From positions 4,669,001-4,733,000 of the forward strand of contig NZ_CP130319.1 of the NCBI RefSeq assembly GCF_032271945.1: DNA of 64,000 nucleotides, written 5' to 3'. Position numbers and translations under genes: made by a program. Shown here piece after piece: positions 1 through 8,903 of this stretch; position 1 is the first letter of the stretch; each line of letters starts with the position of its first letter. The notes below the pieces were generated by a model. The model saw nothing but the letters and a program-made list of their open reading frames with translations, made no database searches and was not told where the DNA came from. Origin of the DNA: Paenibacillus sp. MBLB1832. Lineage in GTDB: Bacteria > Bacillota > Bacilli > Paenibacillales > NBRC-103111.

Positions 1-266
1 TTATTAAGAATGGAGAACGGGATGTAGATGACTTTACCGAAAACAAAACCGATTAATGCGGCAGGCAAGTTAGCTCTCAACAGATACACCAACGGAAAAA
101 TGAGAGCGAAAGCGAACCCTGCGGTTGGCAGGGTAAACATTTCAACGAATAAACCGATTGAAAAGCCACGCGCTACCATGGATGGACCACCCTTGGCACG
201 TAAAAGAAGAATATATTTGTACTTAAACCAACGTTTAATACTTTTCCAATCGTAGCGAGCTTTCAT
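1..266 (-). CDS. DUF2062-like small membrane protein (C-terminus off the left edge)
   Basis: The minus strand is open from the edge back to an ATG at 266 (another ATG lies at 269). An AAGGTG ribosome site precedes them; its spacing suits the 266 start better. About 88 residues are visible. They start with a basic W/K/R-rich segment, then KGGPSMVARGFSIGLFVE and two hydrophobic stretches typical of membrane segments. The pattern matches the DUF2062 family as I recall it: small membrane proteins of unknown role, often near glycosyltransferases. The C-terminal part lies outside the window. It runs in the same direction as ispH, but ispH lies upstream across a gap of about 60 bases. Confidence 0.6.
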   Translation of the reverse strand, partial: MKARYDWKSIKRWFKYKYILLLRAKGGPSMVARGFSIGLFVEMFTLPTAGFAFALIFPLVYLLRANLPAALIGFVFGKVIYIPFSILN

Positions 267-328
267 CATTTTCACCTTCTGGATACTTTGCATGCTGGTT
301 CAATCCCGTCGAGTGGAATAAGCAGGAA

Positions 329-1285
329 TTACGCTTGTGATGCTGCTTTAGATTTAACTGAGGGAATTAGTTTCTTCATATTAATAGTACGTACCAATTC
401 CCATGTGGTTTCATCTTTCGCATCATAGTTTTCTAAATAGGAAATGACCTCTTTGGTAATCGGTGTTGGTGTGGAGGCACCTGACGTAACACCTACTTTG
501 CGCACATGCGCCAGCCAGTCACGGTCCAATTCAGACAGATCCGAAATGCGGTACGCTTTGACCCCAGCAATATCCTCGGATACTTGAGCTAGTCGATTGG
601 AGTTGTTGCTTTTCGGATCTCCGACGACGATAACTAGATCGACTTCCTTCGCTTGCTCCGCGACAGCTTCTTGACGAACTTGGGTCGCTAAGCAAATTTC
701 ATTATGAATTTCAGCATGTGGGAACAGGTCCAGCAACCGATTCATAATGTGCTTAATATCCCATTGACTCATCGTCGTTTGATTCGTGATGATGATTCGT
801 TTCGAATTCAATTGAAGATGCTCCGCCTCTTCCAATTTCTCAATGAGATGGACATGATCGGGAGCAACACCGATCGCGCCTTCCGGCTCTGGGTGTCCCT
901 TTTTGCCAATATAAATAATCTCGTAACCATCCGCTACTTTCTCACGAATCAAATCATGCGTCTTAGTCACATCCGGGCAAGTTGCATCCACAACCGTTAA
1001 GCCTTTATCTCTAGCCAATCGGCGTACTTCTGGGGAGACCCCATGCGCAGTAAAAATAACTGTACCTGTTTCGACTTGGGACAAAATATCAAGACGATTC
1101 TCGCCATCCAGCGTAATCACGCCTTCTTCCTTAAAGAAATCCGTAACATGCGCGTTATGAACGATCATGCCGAGAATATATATAGGACGGGGTAGATTCA
1201 AATTTTTAGCCGTTTGCATAGCTAGCGCCATCGCATCAACTACACCGTAACAATAACCTCTTGGAGAAATTCGAACAACTTCCAT
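329..1285 (-). CDS. ispH: 4-hydroxy-3-methylbut-2-enyl diphosphate reductase
   Basis: Last enzyme of the methylerythritol phosphate pathway: it reduces HMBPP to IPP and DMAPP with a [4Fe-4S] cluster in the cytosol. The three cluster cysteines are visible in GYCYGV (C12), DATCPDV (C103) and [11 protein letters not shown] (C198). The substrate-binding motifs FTAHGVS, GHPEPEG, TNQTTMS and SNNSNRL are also present. I place the start at the ATG at 1285 because it puts the first cysteine at residue 12, as in known IspH, and follows an AGGTGG site; an in-frame GTG lies 9 bases upstream. 318 residues is the usual size. The C-terminus has about 20 extra residues ending KSKAASQA. Confidence 0.95.
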   Translation of the reverse strand: MEVVRISPRGYCYGVVDAMALAMQTAKNLNLPRPIYILGMIVHNAHVTDFFKEEGVITLDGENRLDILSQVETGTVIFTAHGVSPEVRRLARDKGLTVVDATCPDVTKTHDLIREKVADGYEIIYIGKKGHPEPEGAIGVAPDHVHLIEKLEEAEHLQLNSKRIIITNQTTMSQWDIKHIMNRLLDLFPHAEIHNEICLATQVRQEAVAEQAKEVDLVIVVGDPKSNNSNRLAQVSEDIAGVKAYRISDLSELDRDWLAHVRKVGVTSGASTPTPITKEVISYLENYDAKDETTWELVRTINMKKLIPSVKSKAASQA

Positions 1286-1331
1286 GACTTCCACCTGCCT
1301 AAGACAATGTATTTCTTCATATTATATCTGA

Positions 1332-2807
1332 TTATACGACATGAGGGAAGTTAGCTGGAAGCCATACCAAAAAGGTGCTCCCCGCATCCTTGCGAGTTGT
1401 TACTTCAACAGAGCCATCATGCTCATCAATGATCCATTTGGCGATGGACAAACCTAGCCCCGTCCCCGTCGTAACCCCGCGAGATAAGTCTGCACGATAA
1501 AAGCGGTCGAAGATCCGCGGAATATCCTCTTTATCCATACCGATGCCTGTGTCTGAGATGCGAATGCCAACAAAGCTGTCTCTACGGGTCGCTTCAATCG
1601 TTACGGTGCCAGTCAAGGTGTACTTGAACGCATTCTCGATAAAAATAAACAGGAGCTGCTGCAAGTAATCGCGATTCCCATGAACGTAAGCGCCATCCAA
1701 CGCCTCGAGATCGCCAACCCGCCACTCCGCTGTATGCTCAAGCAGCTGAGCTCTCCTCACGACTTCCTGTACGAGTGGCATAATTTCGACGGGCTTCTTC
1801 TCCATCATGACGCCAGCATCTGCCCTAGCTAGCGCCAGTAAATCATTCACCAACCTGCTCATCCGCTGCGCCTCACCAGCAATATCATGCATCGCCTCTA
1901 GAGACATCTGCACTTGATCTGGTGTTGCCAATGCTTGGGTACCGGACGTTTGCTTCCACATCTTCTCGAGTAGATCCACATTGCCTCGAATGGTCGTAAG
2001 CGGCGTCCTTAGCTCATGCGAAGCATCCGATACGAATCGCCGCTGCGCCCGGTACGCTTCATCTAATTCATCATACGTAATTTGAATCCGTGACAGCATA
2101 CCGTTAATGGTATTCGTTAAACGACCGATTTCATCCTGTGGACCATCATAGTAAATGCGCTTCTCCAGATCATCGCCGCTCTCAATTTGATTCGCAGCTT
2201 CAATGACGCGTTCAATTGGCTTTAACGCTTTACGGGCGAGGAACCACCCTAAAGAAGCAGCAACGATAATCGTAAGTATGGCCCAAATAATGAGCGTGTA
2301 TCGCAGCGAAACAGCGGTTTTCTCGTAGCTGCCAATCGGTACGGCCGATTGCAGCACGCCAATGAGCCGTGATTGGTCATCTGACTTAATCGCTAGGTTA
2401 TAGATGAGGAAATCCTGCCCAAGGATTTTCGTCTTCTCAAAATACCCGTCTTGTTGTTGCAGCTTATCCAACGTTGTTTGCGTAATTGGCAGCGCTACAT
2501 CTTTATAGTATTGCAGATTGGCTGATCGGTTAAAGCTTTTCAGTGCAATATTATATAATTGTAAAAATGTATTGGTTGAATAGAAGTCTCGACTCTCCAA
2601 CTCGAGATCGACAACCAGCCCTTTCTGTGAAAGGGCGAGACTCTTTTGAAGCCGTGTTGAGCTGCTAAGCGCCTCTCCCTTGACATCTTGACGAATTTGA
2701 TCATAAAGGAAATAGTTCAAGAAGAAATAAAGAACAATACCGAAGAGCAACATCGTGACCGCCAAGATGCCTGAATACCATAATGTGAGCCGCAGGCGAA
2801 GAGACAT
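1332..2807 (-). CDS. Membrane sensor histidine kinase, HAMP/HisKA type
   Basis: Sensor partner of the response regulator next to it. Two membrane segments (about residues 9-31 and 171-190) flank an extracellular domain of roughly 140 residues with no motif I recognise. A HAMP linker follows (about 190-245), then a HisKA dimerisation domain with FVSDASHELRTPL (phospho-acceptor H264), and a HATPase domain with the N box FIENAFKYT and the G boxes DTGIGM and GTGLGL. 491 residues is normal. It starts 2 bases after the regulator stop, so the two are co-transcribed, regulator first. The stimulus cannot be read from sequence. The neighbouring HtrA gene would fit a CssS-like envelope-stress role, but that is only context. 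Confidence 0.9.
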   Translation of the reverse strand: MSLRLRLTLWYSGILAVTMLLFGIVLYFFLNYFLYDQIRQDVKGEALSSSTRLQKSLALSQKGLVVDLELESRDFYSTNTFLQLYNIALKSFNRSANLQYYKDVALPITQTTLDKLQQQDGYFEKTKILGQDFLIYNLAIKSDDQSRLIGVLQSAVPIGSYEKTAVSLRYTLIIWAILTIIVAASLGWFLARKALKPIERVIEAANQIESGDDLEKRIYYDGPQDEIGRLTNTINGMLSRIQITYDELDEAYRAQRRFVSDASHELRTPLTTIRGNVDLLEKMWKQTSGTQALATPDQVQMSLEAMHDIAGEAQRMSRLVNDLLALARADAGVMMEKKPVEIMPLVQEVVRRAQLLEHTAEWRVGDLEALDGAYVHGNRDYLQQLLFIFIENAFKYTLTGTVTIEATRRDSFVGIRISDTGIGMDKEDIPRIFDRFYRADLSRGVTTGTGLGLSIAKWIIDEHDGSVEVTTRKDAGSTFLVWLPANFPHVV

Positions 2808-2809
2808 TG

Positions 2810-3499
2810 TTAATTTTCCCCTCTCAATACGTAACCTGCTCCTCGCACCGTTTGAATAATACGCTTATGGCCATACTCTTCTGTTTTCTGGCGCAATAGC
2901 GCTATGTAAACCTCAAGGACATTGGACTCTCCGCTGTAGTCATAGCCCCAAATTTTTTCCATAATAATATCCCTGGACAACACGCGCTTTGGGTTCTGCA
3001 TAAATAGATGCAACAAATCAAACTCTTTGGTTGTGAGTTCAATAAGCTTCTCGCCGCGGAATACTTCCCGCGTATCCAAATCCAAAATCGCATCATCAAA
3101 GCTTAATCGATTGGTCGTCTGTTCCGGTCGCTCTGCACGTCGCCGAAGCAGCACGCGTACTCTCGCTAAAAGCTCTTCGAGTGCGAAGGGCTTGACCAAA
3201 TAATCGTCAGCGCCTAAATCCAACCCTTTGACGCGGTCGCTAATATCATCTTTGGCTGTCAGCATGAGAATCGGAACTTCACTTCCGCTCTCACGAACGC
3301 GGCGCACCACTTCCCAGCCATCGATTTGAGGCATCATCACGTCTAAAATGACTAGCTGCGGCTCCGTAACTAACATTTGTTTCAATCCTTCAAGTCCATT
3401 CGTTGCAGTGACGACCGAATATCCTTCAAAAGCAAGTCCACGCCTTAGCATGGACGTAATTTTCTCATCATCATCAATGACCATTATTGTTTCTCTCAT
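2810..3499 (-). CDS. OmpR/PhoB-family response regulator
   Basis: 229 residues. The receiver domain has the acidic pocket near residues 9-11, the phospho-acceptor D53 in VILDVMMPQ, and the conserved K in DDYLVKPFALEEL. The C-terminal winged helix (about 130-229) includes TTKEFDLLHLFM and VRGAGYVLR, which are diagnostic of the OmpR group. It is the first gene of a two-gene operon with the histidine kinase, after an AGAGGGGGG ribosome site. The htrA gene lies upstream on the same strand, separated by a possible terminator, so htrA could be a target, as in CssRS systems. That link is inference. Confidence 0.92.
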   Translation of the reverse strand: MRETIMVIDDDEKITSMLRRGLAFEGYSVVTATNGLEGLKQMLVTEPQLVILDVMMPQIDGWEVVRRVRESGSEVPILMLTAKDDISDRVKGLDLGADDYLVKPFALEELLARVRVLLRRRAERPEQTTNRLSFDDAILDLDTREVFRGEKLIELTTKEFDLLHLFMQNPKRVLSRDIIMEKIWGYDYSGESNVLEVYIALLRQKTEEYGHKRIIQTVRGAGYVLRGEN

Positions 3500-3547
3500 T
3501 GGCTCGTCCCCCCTCTTTTTCCCTTATTGTAGCAAATTTCCACCCTA

Positions 3548-3597
3548 GCAAAAAGAAGCAGAGCCAGCAAGCTTGCGGCCGCGGACTCCACTTCTTC
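3548..3597 (-). terminator. Possible terminator after htrA
   Basis: On the minus strand an imperfect inverted repeat (AGAAG-x-AG-x-GxC arms) ends in CTTCTTTTT. It lies directly after the htrA stop codon and before the response regulator. The loop holds adjacent short palindromes. The stem has several mismatches, so confidence is moderate. Confidence 0.45.
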
Positions 3598-3613
3598 TTT
3601 AATTCCATCTTGC

Positions 3614-5200
3614 TTACTCAGCTGGCGTTTCAGCTAATGTATTCTTATCTCCAACGACGACTGGAACTTCGATACGTTTGCCATCACGGATGAGGCCAAG
3701 TGTTACCTTGTCGCCAACCTTCGTTGCTTGCACTTTTGTTATCAGCTCTTGGGAGTTCTTAATCTTCGTGCCATTCAAATCAACGATCACATCGTACTGG
3801 CGTACGCCTGCTTGGAAAGCTGGGCTTTTCCGTGTCACGCTGCCCACAAGTGCGCCATCCGTATTCGACAGTTTCAATTCGCTGACCCAGTCTTGACCGA
3901 TATCTTGTAAACCTACACCAAGGAATGGAACAGGTTCTTTAGGGATTTTCACATTGTTTTTCAAATTCTCAAGAACGGAAGAGATCGTGCTTGTTGGAAT
4001 TGCAAAGCCAATACCTTGCGCTTGGGAACTTACAGCCGTATTAATACCGATTACCTCACCGTTCAAGTTGAGCAACGGACCGCCTGAGTTACCAGGGTTA
4101 ATGGAAGCATCCGTTTGCAATAAGTGTTTGTATTCACGCGTACCTTTCTCATCTGGAATGGAGATGGGACGCTCTTTCGCACTAAGCACACCAACGGTTA
4201 CCGTGTGGTCGAATCCGTACGGGTTACCGATCGCTACGACCCAGTCACCAACATTCACATCATCGGCTTTGCCAAGAGGGAGGATCGGGAAATCTTTGGT
4301 CCCCTCAATTTTTAAAACAGCTAAGTCTAAATCATAGCTATTGCCTAACAATTTCGCCGTAAACGGCTTGTCGTAACCTTCAACCGTGACATGAATTTCA
4401 TCCGCGCCATCAACAACGTGTTCATTGGTTAAAATGTAGCCAGTTTTCTCGAAAATGAAACCTGTTCCCATACCCGCTGGCTGCAACTCTGTGCTGCCTG
4501 AATTGTTTTGATTGCTCTTCGGCGTTTGGCCGCCACCGCCACCATTATTGCCAAAGAACTGGCGGAAGAACGGGTCATCGAATAGCGAATTGCCACCGTT
4601 ACTGCGCGCTTTCGGTTTCACGAGCGATTCAACTTTGACAATGGCTGGACCTGCATTTTGTGCAATCGCTGCAATATTACCAGGACGAACGACGTCAAGT
4701 GATGCATTCTTCACTTCACCGTTTCCGTTGGAGCCGCTAGCTACTGTAGCAGCTGAGTTTGAACCAGAAGCTAGGGGCTGCTTGCCCGTAAATAGATTAA
4801 TTTTGTCCGCTGTGAACATCAATGCGCTAACAACGAGCGCCCCTGCCATGAAAGCAGCGAAGATGCTTTTGACCGAAGAACGTTTCTTCGCATGTGAATG
4901 TGCATCCCAAGGACCAGACCCTTGTTGCCCTTGATCATGTCCGAAGCTGAATGGACGCAACGTCTTAGGCGGTGTCACTTCGACATTCGAAGTGCCTTCG
5001 GAATCGGACGAAGATGTCGTCAGCGATTGCTGCCCTTCATTTTCTTCATTAAAAGCAGATTTGTAAGGACCATAAGAGTAGTAGTAAGAAGGTCTTTCTT
5101 TGTTCGACTCATGCCCTTCATTCGGTTGTGCCTGCTCCTCGTGCTTATCATTATTCTGCGGCTTGAAAAAGTCGCTATAGTCTTTTTTGTTGTCGTCCAT
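3614..5200 (-). CDS. htrA: HtrA/DegP-family membrane-anchored serine protease
   Basis: Envelope quality-control protease. I take the ATG at 5200 because GGAGGT lies 7 bases ahead of it; an in-frame ATG 15 bases upstream sits on the Shine-Dalgarno itself. A 110-residue Q/N/S-rich cytosolic tail precedes one membrane segment (about 112-131) and a low-complexity linker. The trypsin-like domain shows all three catalytic residues: ILTNEHVVDG (H261), YDLDLAVLK (D292) and GNSGGPLLN (S372). A PDZ domain follows from about 420 to the end (VGSVTRKSPAFQAGVRQYD). 528 residues is longer than B. subtilis HtrA because of the long polar N-terminus. Confidence 0.93.
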   Translation of the reverse strand: MDDNKKDYSDFFKPQNNDKHEEQAQPNEGHESNKERPSYYYSYGPYKSAFNEENEGQQSLTTSSSDSEGTSNVEVTPPKTLRPFSFGHDQGQQGSGPWDAHSHAKKRSSVKSIFAAFMAGALVVSALMFTADKINLFTGKQPLASGSNSAATVASGSNGNGEVKNASLDVVRPGNIAAIAQNAGPAIVKVESLVKPKARSNGGNSLFDDPFFRQFFGNNGGGGGQTPKSNQNNSGSTELQPAGMGTGFIFEKTGYILTNEHVVDGADEIHVTVEGYDKPFTAKLLGNSYDLDLAVLKIEGTKDFPILPLGKADDVNVGDWVVAIGNPYGFDHTVTVGVLSAKERPISIPDEKGTREYKHLLQTDASINPGNSGGPLLNLNGEVIGINTAVSSQAQGIGFAIPTSTISSVLENLKNNVKIPKEPVPFLGVGLQDIGQDWVSELKLSNTDGALVGSVTRKSPAFQAGVRQYDVIVDLNGTKIKNSQELITKVQATKVGDKVTLGLIRDGKRIEVPVVVGDKNTLAETPAE

Positions 5201-5337
5201 AGGTCTTACCTCCATTAGATTGGTATAAGTGCATGCTCGCTTGATCTATGATGTCGTTCTCTATGTGTCTATCATGCACCCACAACCTTAAACGAATATT
5301 AAAAAACAATAAAATGGAGGTAAAAATAGGTCAGTTC

Positions 5338-5751
5338 TTAATGAATCCAAGCTTTTTCGACGGAATTTAGCACATTTGCTGCTTCTTTTACCCATTTCTC
5401 CTCAATGGAAGCATCGGCATCCAAAGGAGCTTGAAACTGATCAATGAGTGCGCCATACGTTTCGGCTTCGGCTTCTTCATCAAGTCCTTCATTATAGACA
5501 TGCTTCAGCACAAAGGGTTGTCCAACTTCGACAACAGCATCCGTCGCTTCCGTATCTCCTTCAATCCGGCCCGTGATGACTTGAACAGGAATCCGCAGCC
5601 AAACTTTATGCGCTTCATCCAAGTAGCGATCAAAGTAGCCATGATCATACTCCCAGCCTCCGCCCAAAGTAAAATCAAACTTTTCCAGTTGGGCACGCAC
5701 TTTGTCAAAAGATTCTTGAACCTGCTCTAGTGATGATGATAATGGTTTCAT
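5338..5751 (-). CDS. YugN-like family protein
   Basis: A protein of 137 residues with the KPLSSSLEQVQ start and GGGWEYDHGYFD core that I associate with the Bacillus YugN-like family, whose function is unknown. It has no signal peptide or membrane segment and is rich in acidic residues, as expected of a cytosolic protein. I prefer the ATG at 5751 because AAGGAG lies 11 bases before it; an in-frame GTG at 5763 overlaps that ribosome site. It sits alone between liaR and htrA, both on the same strand, with no obvious terminator on either side. Confidence 0.65.
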   Translation of the reverse strand: MKPLSSSLEQVQESFDKVRAQLEKFDFTLGGGWEYDHGYFDRYLDEAHKVWLRIPVQVITGRIEGDTEATDAVVEVGQPFVLKHVYNEGLDEEAEAETYGALIDQFQAPLDADASIEEKWVKEAANVLNSVEKAWIH

Positions 5752-5852
5752 GCGGGCAGACACTCCTTAAGCGCTCATATTATTGTACTTACGCATAGAA
5801 TGTGCCAAATCCAAGGTTTTATGTGTGAATGTACCGCTATTTGTTCAATCTG

Positions 5853-6503
5853 TTAAACCCATCCTTTGCGGTGGGCAAAAATAGCTAGCTGGGTCCGATC
5901 CTCCAACTCACATTTCATCAGTAAATTGGAGACATGTGTTTTGACTGTTTTAATACTAATAAAAAGCTCTTCCGAAATATCTTTATTACTCTTTCCTTCG
6001 GCGATCAATAGCAAGACTTCTCGTTCGCGCGCCGTCAAGCCTTCTTCCTCTGGCATTTCGCTCCGCTGTCTAATTCCTCTAGTTAGGGCTTGTGAAACCT
6101 CCGCATTCATGACAGGCATGCCGCGGTAAGCGCTCTGAATCGCATGGATCAGTTGATCCGATGAAACTGTTTTGAGCATATAGCTGATTGCCCCTGATTC
6201 AACAGCTTCGAGCACTTTCGCTTCTTCTAGAAATGAGGTCAGCATGATAACTTTGATTTGTGGAAACTTCTCGCTGATCAGCTTGGTCGCACCGATTCCA
6301 TCCAGTACTGGCATCGTGAGATCCATAAGAATGACATCAGGAAGCATGCCCATGCGCCCGCTTTGCAATTGATCGAACGCATCTCTCCCATTGGATGCCT
6401 CACCTACAACCTCCAAATCTGGCTCCAGTGAAATATACGTTCTTAGCCCTACACGGACCATATCGTGATCATCGACAATCATGACGTTAATGCTCGTACT
6501 CAT
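5853..6503 (-). CDS. liaR: NarL/LuxR-family response regulator, LiaR-like
   Basis: 216 residues. The receiver domain has phospho-acceptor D61 in VILMDLTMPVLDG. The C-terminal LuxR-type helix-turn-helix is visible in LTAREREVLLLIAEGKSNKDIS and SIKTVKTHVSNLL. Its start overlaps the liaS stop by 4 bases (ATGA), and liaF precedes liaS, which is the liaF-liaS-liaR order of the cell-envelope stress system. In that system LiaR responds to lipid II-binding antibiotics and is held off by LiaF. No liaIH operon is seen in the window, so its targets may lie elsewhere. Confidence 0.88.
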   Translation of the reverse strand: MSTSINVMIVDDHDMVRVGLRTYISLEPDLEVVGEASNGRDAFDQLQSGRMGMLPDVILMDLTMPVLDGIGATKLISEKFPQIKVIMLTSFLEEAKVLEAVESGAISYMLKTVSSDQLIHAIQSAYRGMPVMNAEVSQALTRGIRQRSEMPEEEGLTAREREVLLLIAEGKSNKDISEELFISIKTVKTHVSNLLMKCELEDRTQLAIFAHRKGWV

Positions 6504-7534
6504 TCTTGTTTTCCCCCTCCTGTAAAACGCGGAATACGTACACGTACACGTGTACCTGAACCTAACTTGCTATCAATATCAACCTCGCCGCCCAGCTTCT
6601 GTGCCCGTTCTCTCATCGTAGATAAGCCGTGTGAAGCAGAAGGAATATCTCGTCGTTCAAAGCCTTGCCCATTATCCTGCAACTGCAGCACATATTGGTG
6701 CTCTCTTTCGTAGATCGCCAACCGCACCTGACTGGCCGATGCATGCTTAATGACATTTGCAAGTCCCTCTTGAATAATGAGAAAAAATTGATGCTCAATC
6801 GCCTCCGAAATGGACTCGGGCAGCGAAACATCAAGTTGACCCTGAAGTTCATGGGTCCGGCACCATTCCGGAAACCATTTCTCCAGGGCTTCTTGTAGGC
6901 TCATATCTTTCAATTCGATCGGTCTAAGTTGTGAAATGAGCCCTCTCATCTGCTTCTGAGCATGATGCGACATCTCGATCAGCTGGTTCATGACGGTTGG
7001 TGCGGCGGCTGGATTTCTCTCCAAAATTTTGGGAAGGGAGGAAGCTGACATATGCATCGCGAAAAGTTCCTGACTCACTGTATCGTGCAGATCACGCGCG
7101 AGTCTACGTCGTTCTTCCATGACGGCATTCTCCGTCAACTCTTGATCGCGAAGCGCTTCGGCTTCACCAAGCTTCTGCATCAGCTGCACACGTTCTTCGA
7201 CTGCGGAAGCCATACTATTGAAAGCATCGTACAAATAAAGGAACGGCTCTACGGGCTCCATTTCAATACGCACTGAGAAATTGCCTTTCGATAATTCCAA
7301 CATCGCCACGTGCAGCTCATCCACTTTCCGCTGCCATCTTCTTGTAGCGATATAGCCGACAGTCAAGCAGACGATTAGGATCGCAAGTACGAACCAGATG
7401 CGAAACTCCCAAGAACTCAGCGCATTCTCATAGTACTCCAGTACGATATAAATACCTGAAACCGTCAGTACACTTGAGATCAGAAAGTAATTCAGCAGCT
7501 GCCACTTCATATTGAACATTCGCAATTTGTACAT
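6500..7534 (-). CDS. liaS: LiaS-like sensor histidine kinase
   Basis: Intramembrane-sensing kinase of 344 residues. Two membrane segments (about 14-32 and 45-64) are separated by a short outside loop of about 12 residues. A HAMP region follows, then a HisKA_3 domain with ERRRLARDLHDTVSQEL (H150) and a HATPase domain with IIQEGLANVIKHA and DNGQGF. The tiny extracellular loop is typical of kinases that sense through a membrane partner, here LiaF. The gene starts 8 bases after the liaF stop and overlaps liaR by 4 bases. Confidence 0.88.
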   Translation of the reverse strand: MYKLRMFNMKWQLLNYFLISSVLTVSGIYIVLEYYENALSSWEFRIWFVLAILIVCLTVGYIATRRWQRKVDELHVAMLELSKGNFSVRIEMEPVEPFLYLYDAFNSMASAVEERVQLMQKLGEAEALRDQELTENAVMEERRRLARDLHDTVSQELFAMHMSASSLPKILERNPAAAPTVMNQLIEMSHHAQKQMRGLISQLRPIELKDMSLQEALEKWFPEWCRTHELQGQLDVSLPESISEAIEHQFFLIIQEGLANVIKHASASQVRLAIYEREHQYVLQLQDNGQGFERRDIPSASHGLSTMRERAQKLGGEVDIDSKLGSGTRVRVRIPRFTGGGKQE

Positions 7535-7542
7535 GCTCCATC

Positions 7543-8631
7543 CTAACCTATCTTTTTAATGGTAATGTCTCCGATAAACATGCTGGTTGTGACGACGATT
7601 TTGTGCTCGGCTTCCTCGTAATGTGAGGTTTGCGTTCTTACACTTCGGAGAAATCCGCTTTCTCTACGATCTAGCACCTTCATATCACCAATGAAAGAGC
7701 TAGCCATAACCCGAACTTCCACATCCATATCATTCGGAATGAAGATTTTCACATCGCCAATAAAGGCAGTTACATGAATGGACGTCTCGCCTCGCGGAAT
7801 GGCCGCACGTGTTAAATCAATGACAGAGTCGCCTATAAAATGTGAAATCTGAATCGGCTTAAGCTCCCAAGCTTCCTGCCCCAGATGAACATCCCCGATA
7901 AAACCGTGGCGGTGAAGTACATCGCCAGGATTGTAATTATGAACAAAGCCATCATACTTATGCTTGTGCGAATCATCGCATTTGTCGTTCGCTTGCTCTT
8001 CTTTCTTCCAATGAAGCTCATGATCTTCAGGATATTTCCCGTGAATATCCTTTAAAACTTCCTTTTCCTCATCGGTAAGTCCATAGTTCACTTTCGTCGC
8101 TTGTGATGATGGGTCATCGTTGTTTACAGGATTCGAACTAGGTTTCGAAGTTTGCCAAGCACCTGATTCCCAATGTCTCTTATGGTTTTCATGACGCATG
8201 CGATGCATCTCACGTCGTTCTTCCCGTCTTGCCATCCGCATTTCGTGTCTAGCTTTCTGCAAGTTAGACCATTCTGGAGACTCTTTCTTGCTCGGCCTGA
8301 AAATAACATTCAATCCCAATAAAATTAATGTGACTGGCACGAGAAATTTGAACATTTCACCAATTGAAAGATCCGTAACGCTTAAATTTTTCAATAAAAA
8401 AATCGTTCCAACGCCGCATAAGATTAAGCTCCAGATCGATCCGCCCCAATGATGCCTTCGTTGTGATAGAAATCCGACGACACCGTAAAAAATTAAAATG
8501 ACTGGCCAATACGTTGAAAACATATAGGCCACATCCACATGGATGACCCCTAATTGATTTAATAAAAAGAGCGTACCTGCGGATACGAGTACTAGTCCCC
8601 AGATCATTCTTTGAAACATATGCGGATTCAT
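7543..8631 (-). CDS. liaF: LiaF-like inhibitor of the LiaRS system
   Basis: 362 residues from the ATG at 8631, which follows GGAGG with 8-base spacing; the longer frame begins inside the ribosome site. The N-terminal third has four membrane segments, as in LiaI/LiaF-type proteins. A charged, R/H/E-rich cytosolic middle (about 120-240) is longer than I expect for LiaF. The C-terminal LiaF domain has three FIGDV/FIGDI-type turns (SHFIGDSVIDL, TAFIGDVKIF, MFIGDITIKK), forming a beta-helix-like repeat. It heads the liaFSR operon. In the known system LiaF represses LiaRS signalling without envelope stress. Confidence 0.85.
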   Translation of the reverse strand: MNPHMFQRMIWGLVLVSAGTLFLLNQLGVIHVDVAYMFSTYWPVILIFYGVVGFLSQRRHHWGGSIWSLILCGVGTIFLLKNLSVTDLSIGEMFKFLVPVTLILLGLNVIFRPSKKESPEWSNLQKARHEMRMARREERREMHRMRHENHKRHWESGAWQTSKPSSNPVNNDDPSSQATKVNYGLTDEEKEVLKDIHGKYPEDHELHWKKEEQANDKCDDSHKHKYDGFVHNYNPGDVLHRHGFIGDVHLGQEAWELKPIQISHFIGDSVIDLTRAAIPRGETSIHVTAFIGDVKIFIPNDMDVEVRVMASSFIGDMKVLDRRESGFLRSVRTQTSHYEEAEHKIVVTTSMFIGDITIKKIG

Positions 8632-8808
8632 ACGTTCTTCCTCCATTTGTGTAAAGCGTTGTTAAGATAACTCTAGTTTATAAGATAGGACTAGGATTGA
8701 AAAGAGACGTTAGATTGAAGGCGTCCTCGGTCTTGAGACCGATTCCAATTCAGCCGCTTTTACCAAACCTGACATGATTGTCGAATAAAACGAACATTCG
8801 CCATTCCG

Positions 8809-8825
8809 TGTTATGTAATCTTACG
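8809..8825 (+). promoter_or_regulatory. GlnR/TnrA-like binding site upstream of amt
   Basis: The bases fit TGTNA-N7-TNACA with one mismatch: TGTTA, seven bases, then TTACG. The site ends 7 bases before the amt -35 box. Ammonium transporter genes are classic GlnR/TnrA targets in Bacillales, and this location would suit activation or repression. Confidence 0.55.
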
Positions 8826-8832
8826 TATTTCG

Positions 8833-8862
8833 TTGACATCGTTATCATCAGAACCGTATAAT
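8833..8862 (+). promoter_or_regulatory. Sigma-A promoter of amt
   Basis: Perfect TTGACA at 8833-8838 and perfect TATAAT at 8857-8862 with an 18-base spacer, about 40 bases before the amt start. Confidence 0.8.
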
Positions 8863-8903
8863 TGGTGCTGAGAAAGCAAGTATCATAAGGGGAGATTACG
8901 ATT

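Larger units (their letters stand above)
8632..8903. other. Divergent intergenic region liaF / amt
   Basis: This stretch holds the start signals of two divergent genes. Near 8728-8743 is a perfect inverted repeat, TCGGTCT and AGACCGA around TG, without a T run. The amt side carries a sigma-A promoter and a GlnR/TnrA-like box, listed separately. I see no convincing LiaR box or canonical promoter on the liaF side. Confidence 0.6.

Noticed and set aside
3569-3582. Adjacent HindIII and NotI sites resembling a cloning polylinker
   Set aside because: They lie in the loop of a natural-looking terminator between two intact genes, with no vector sequence around them.
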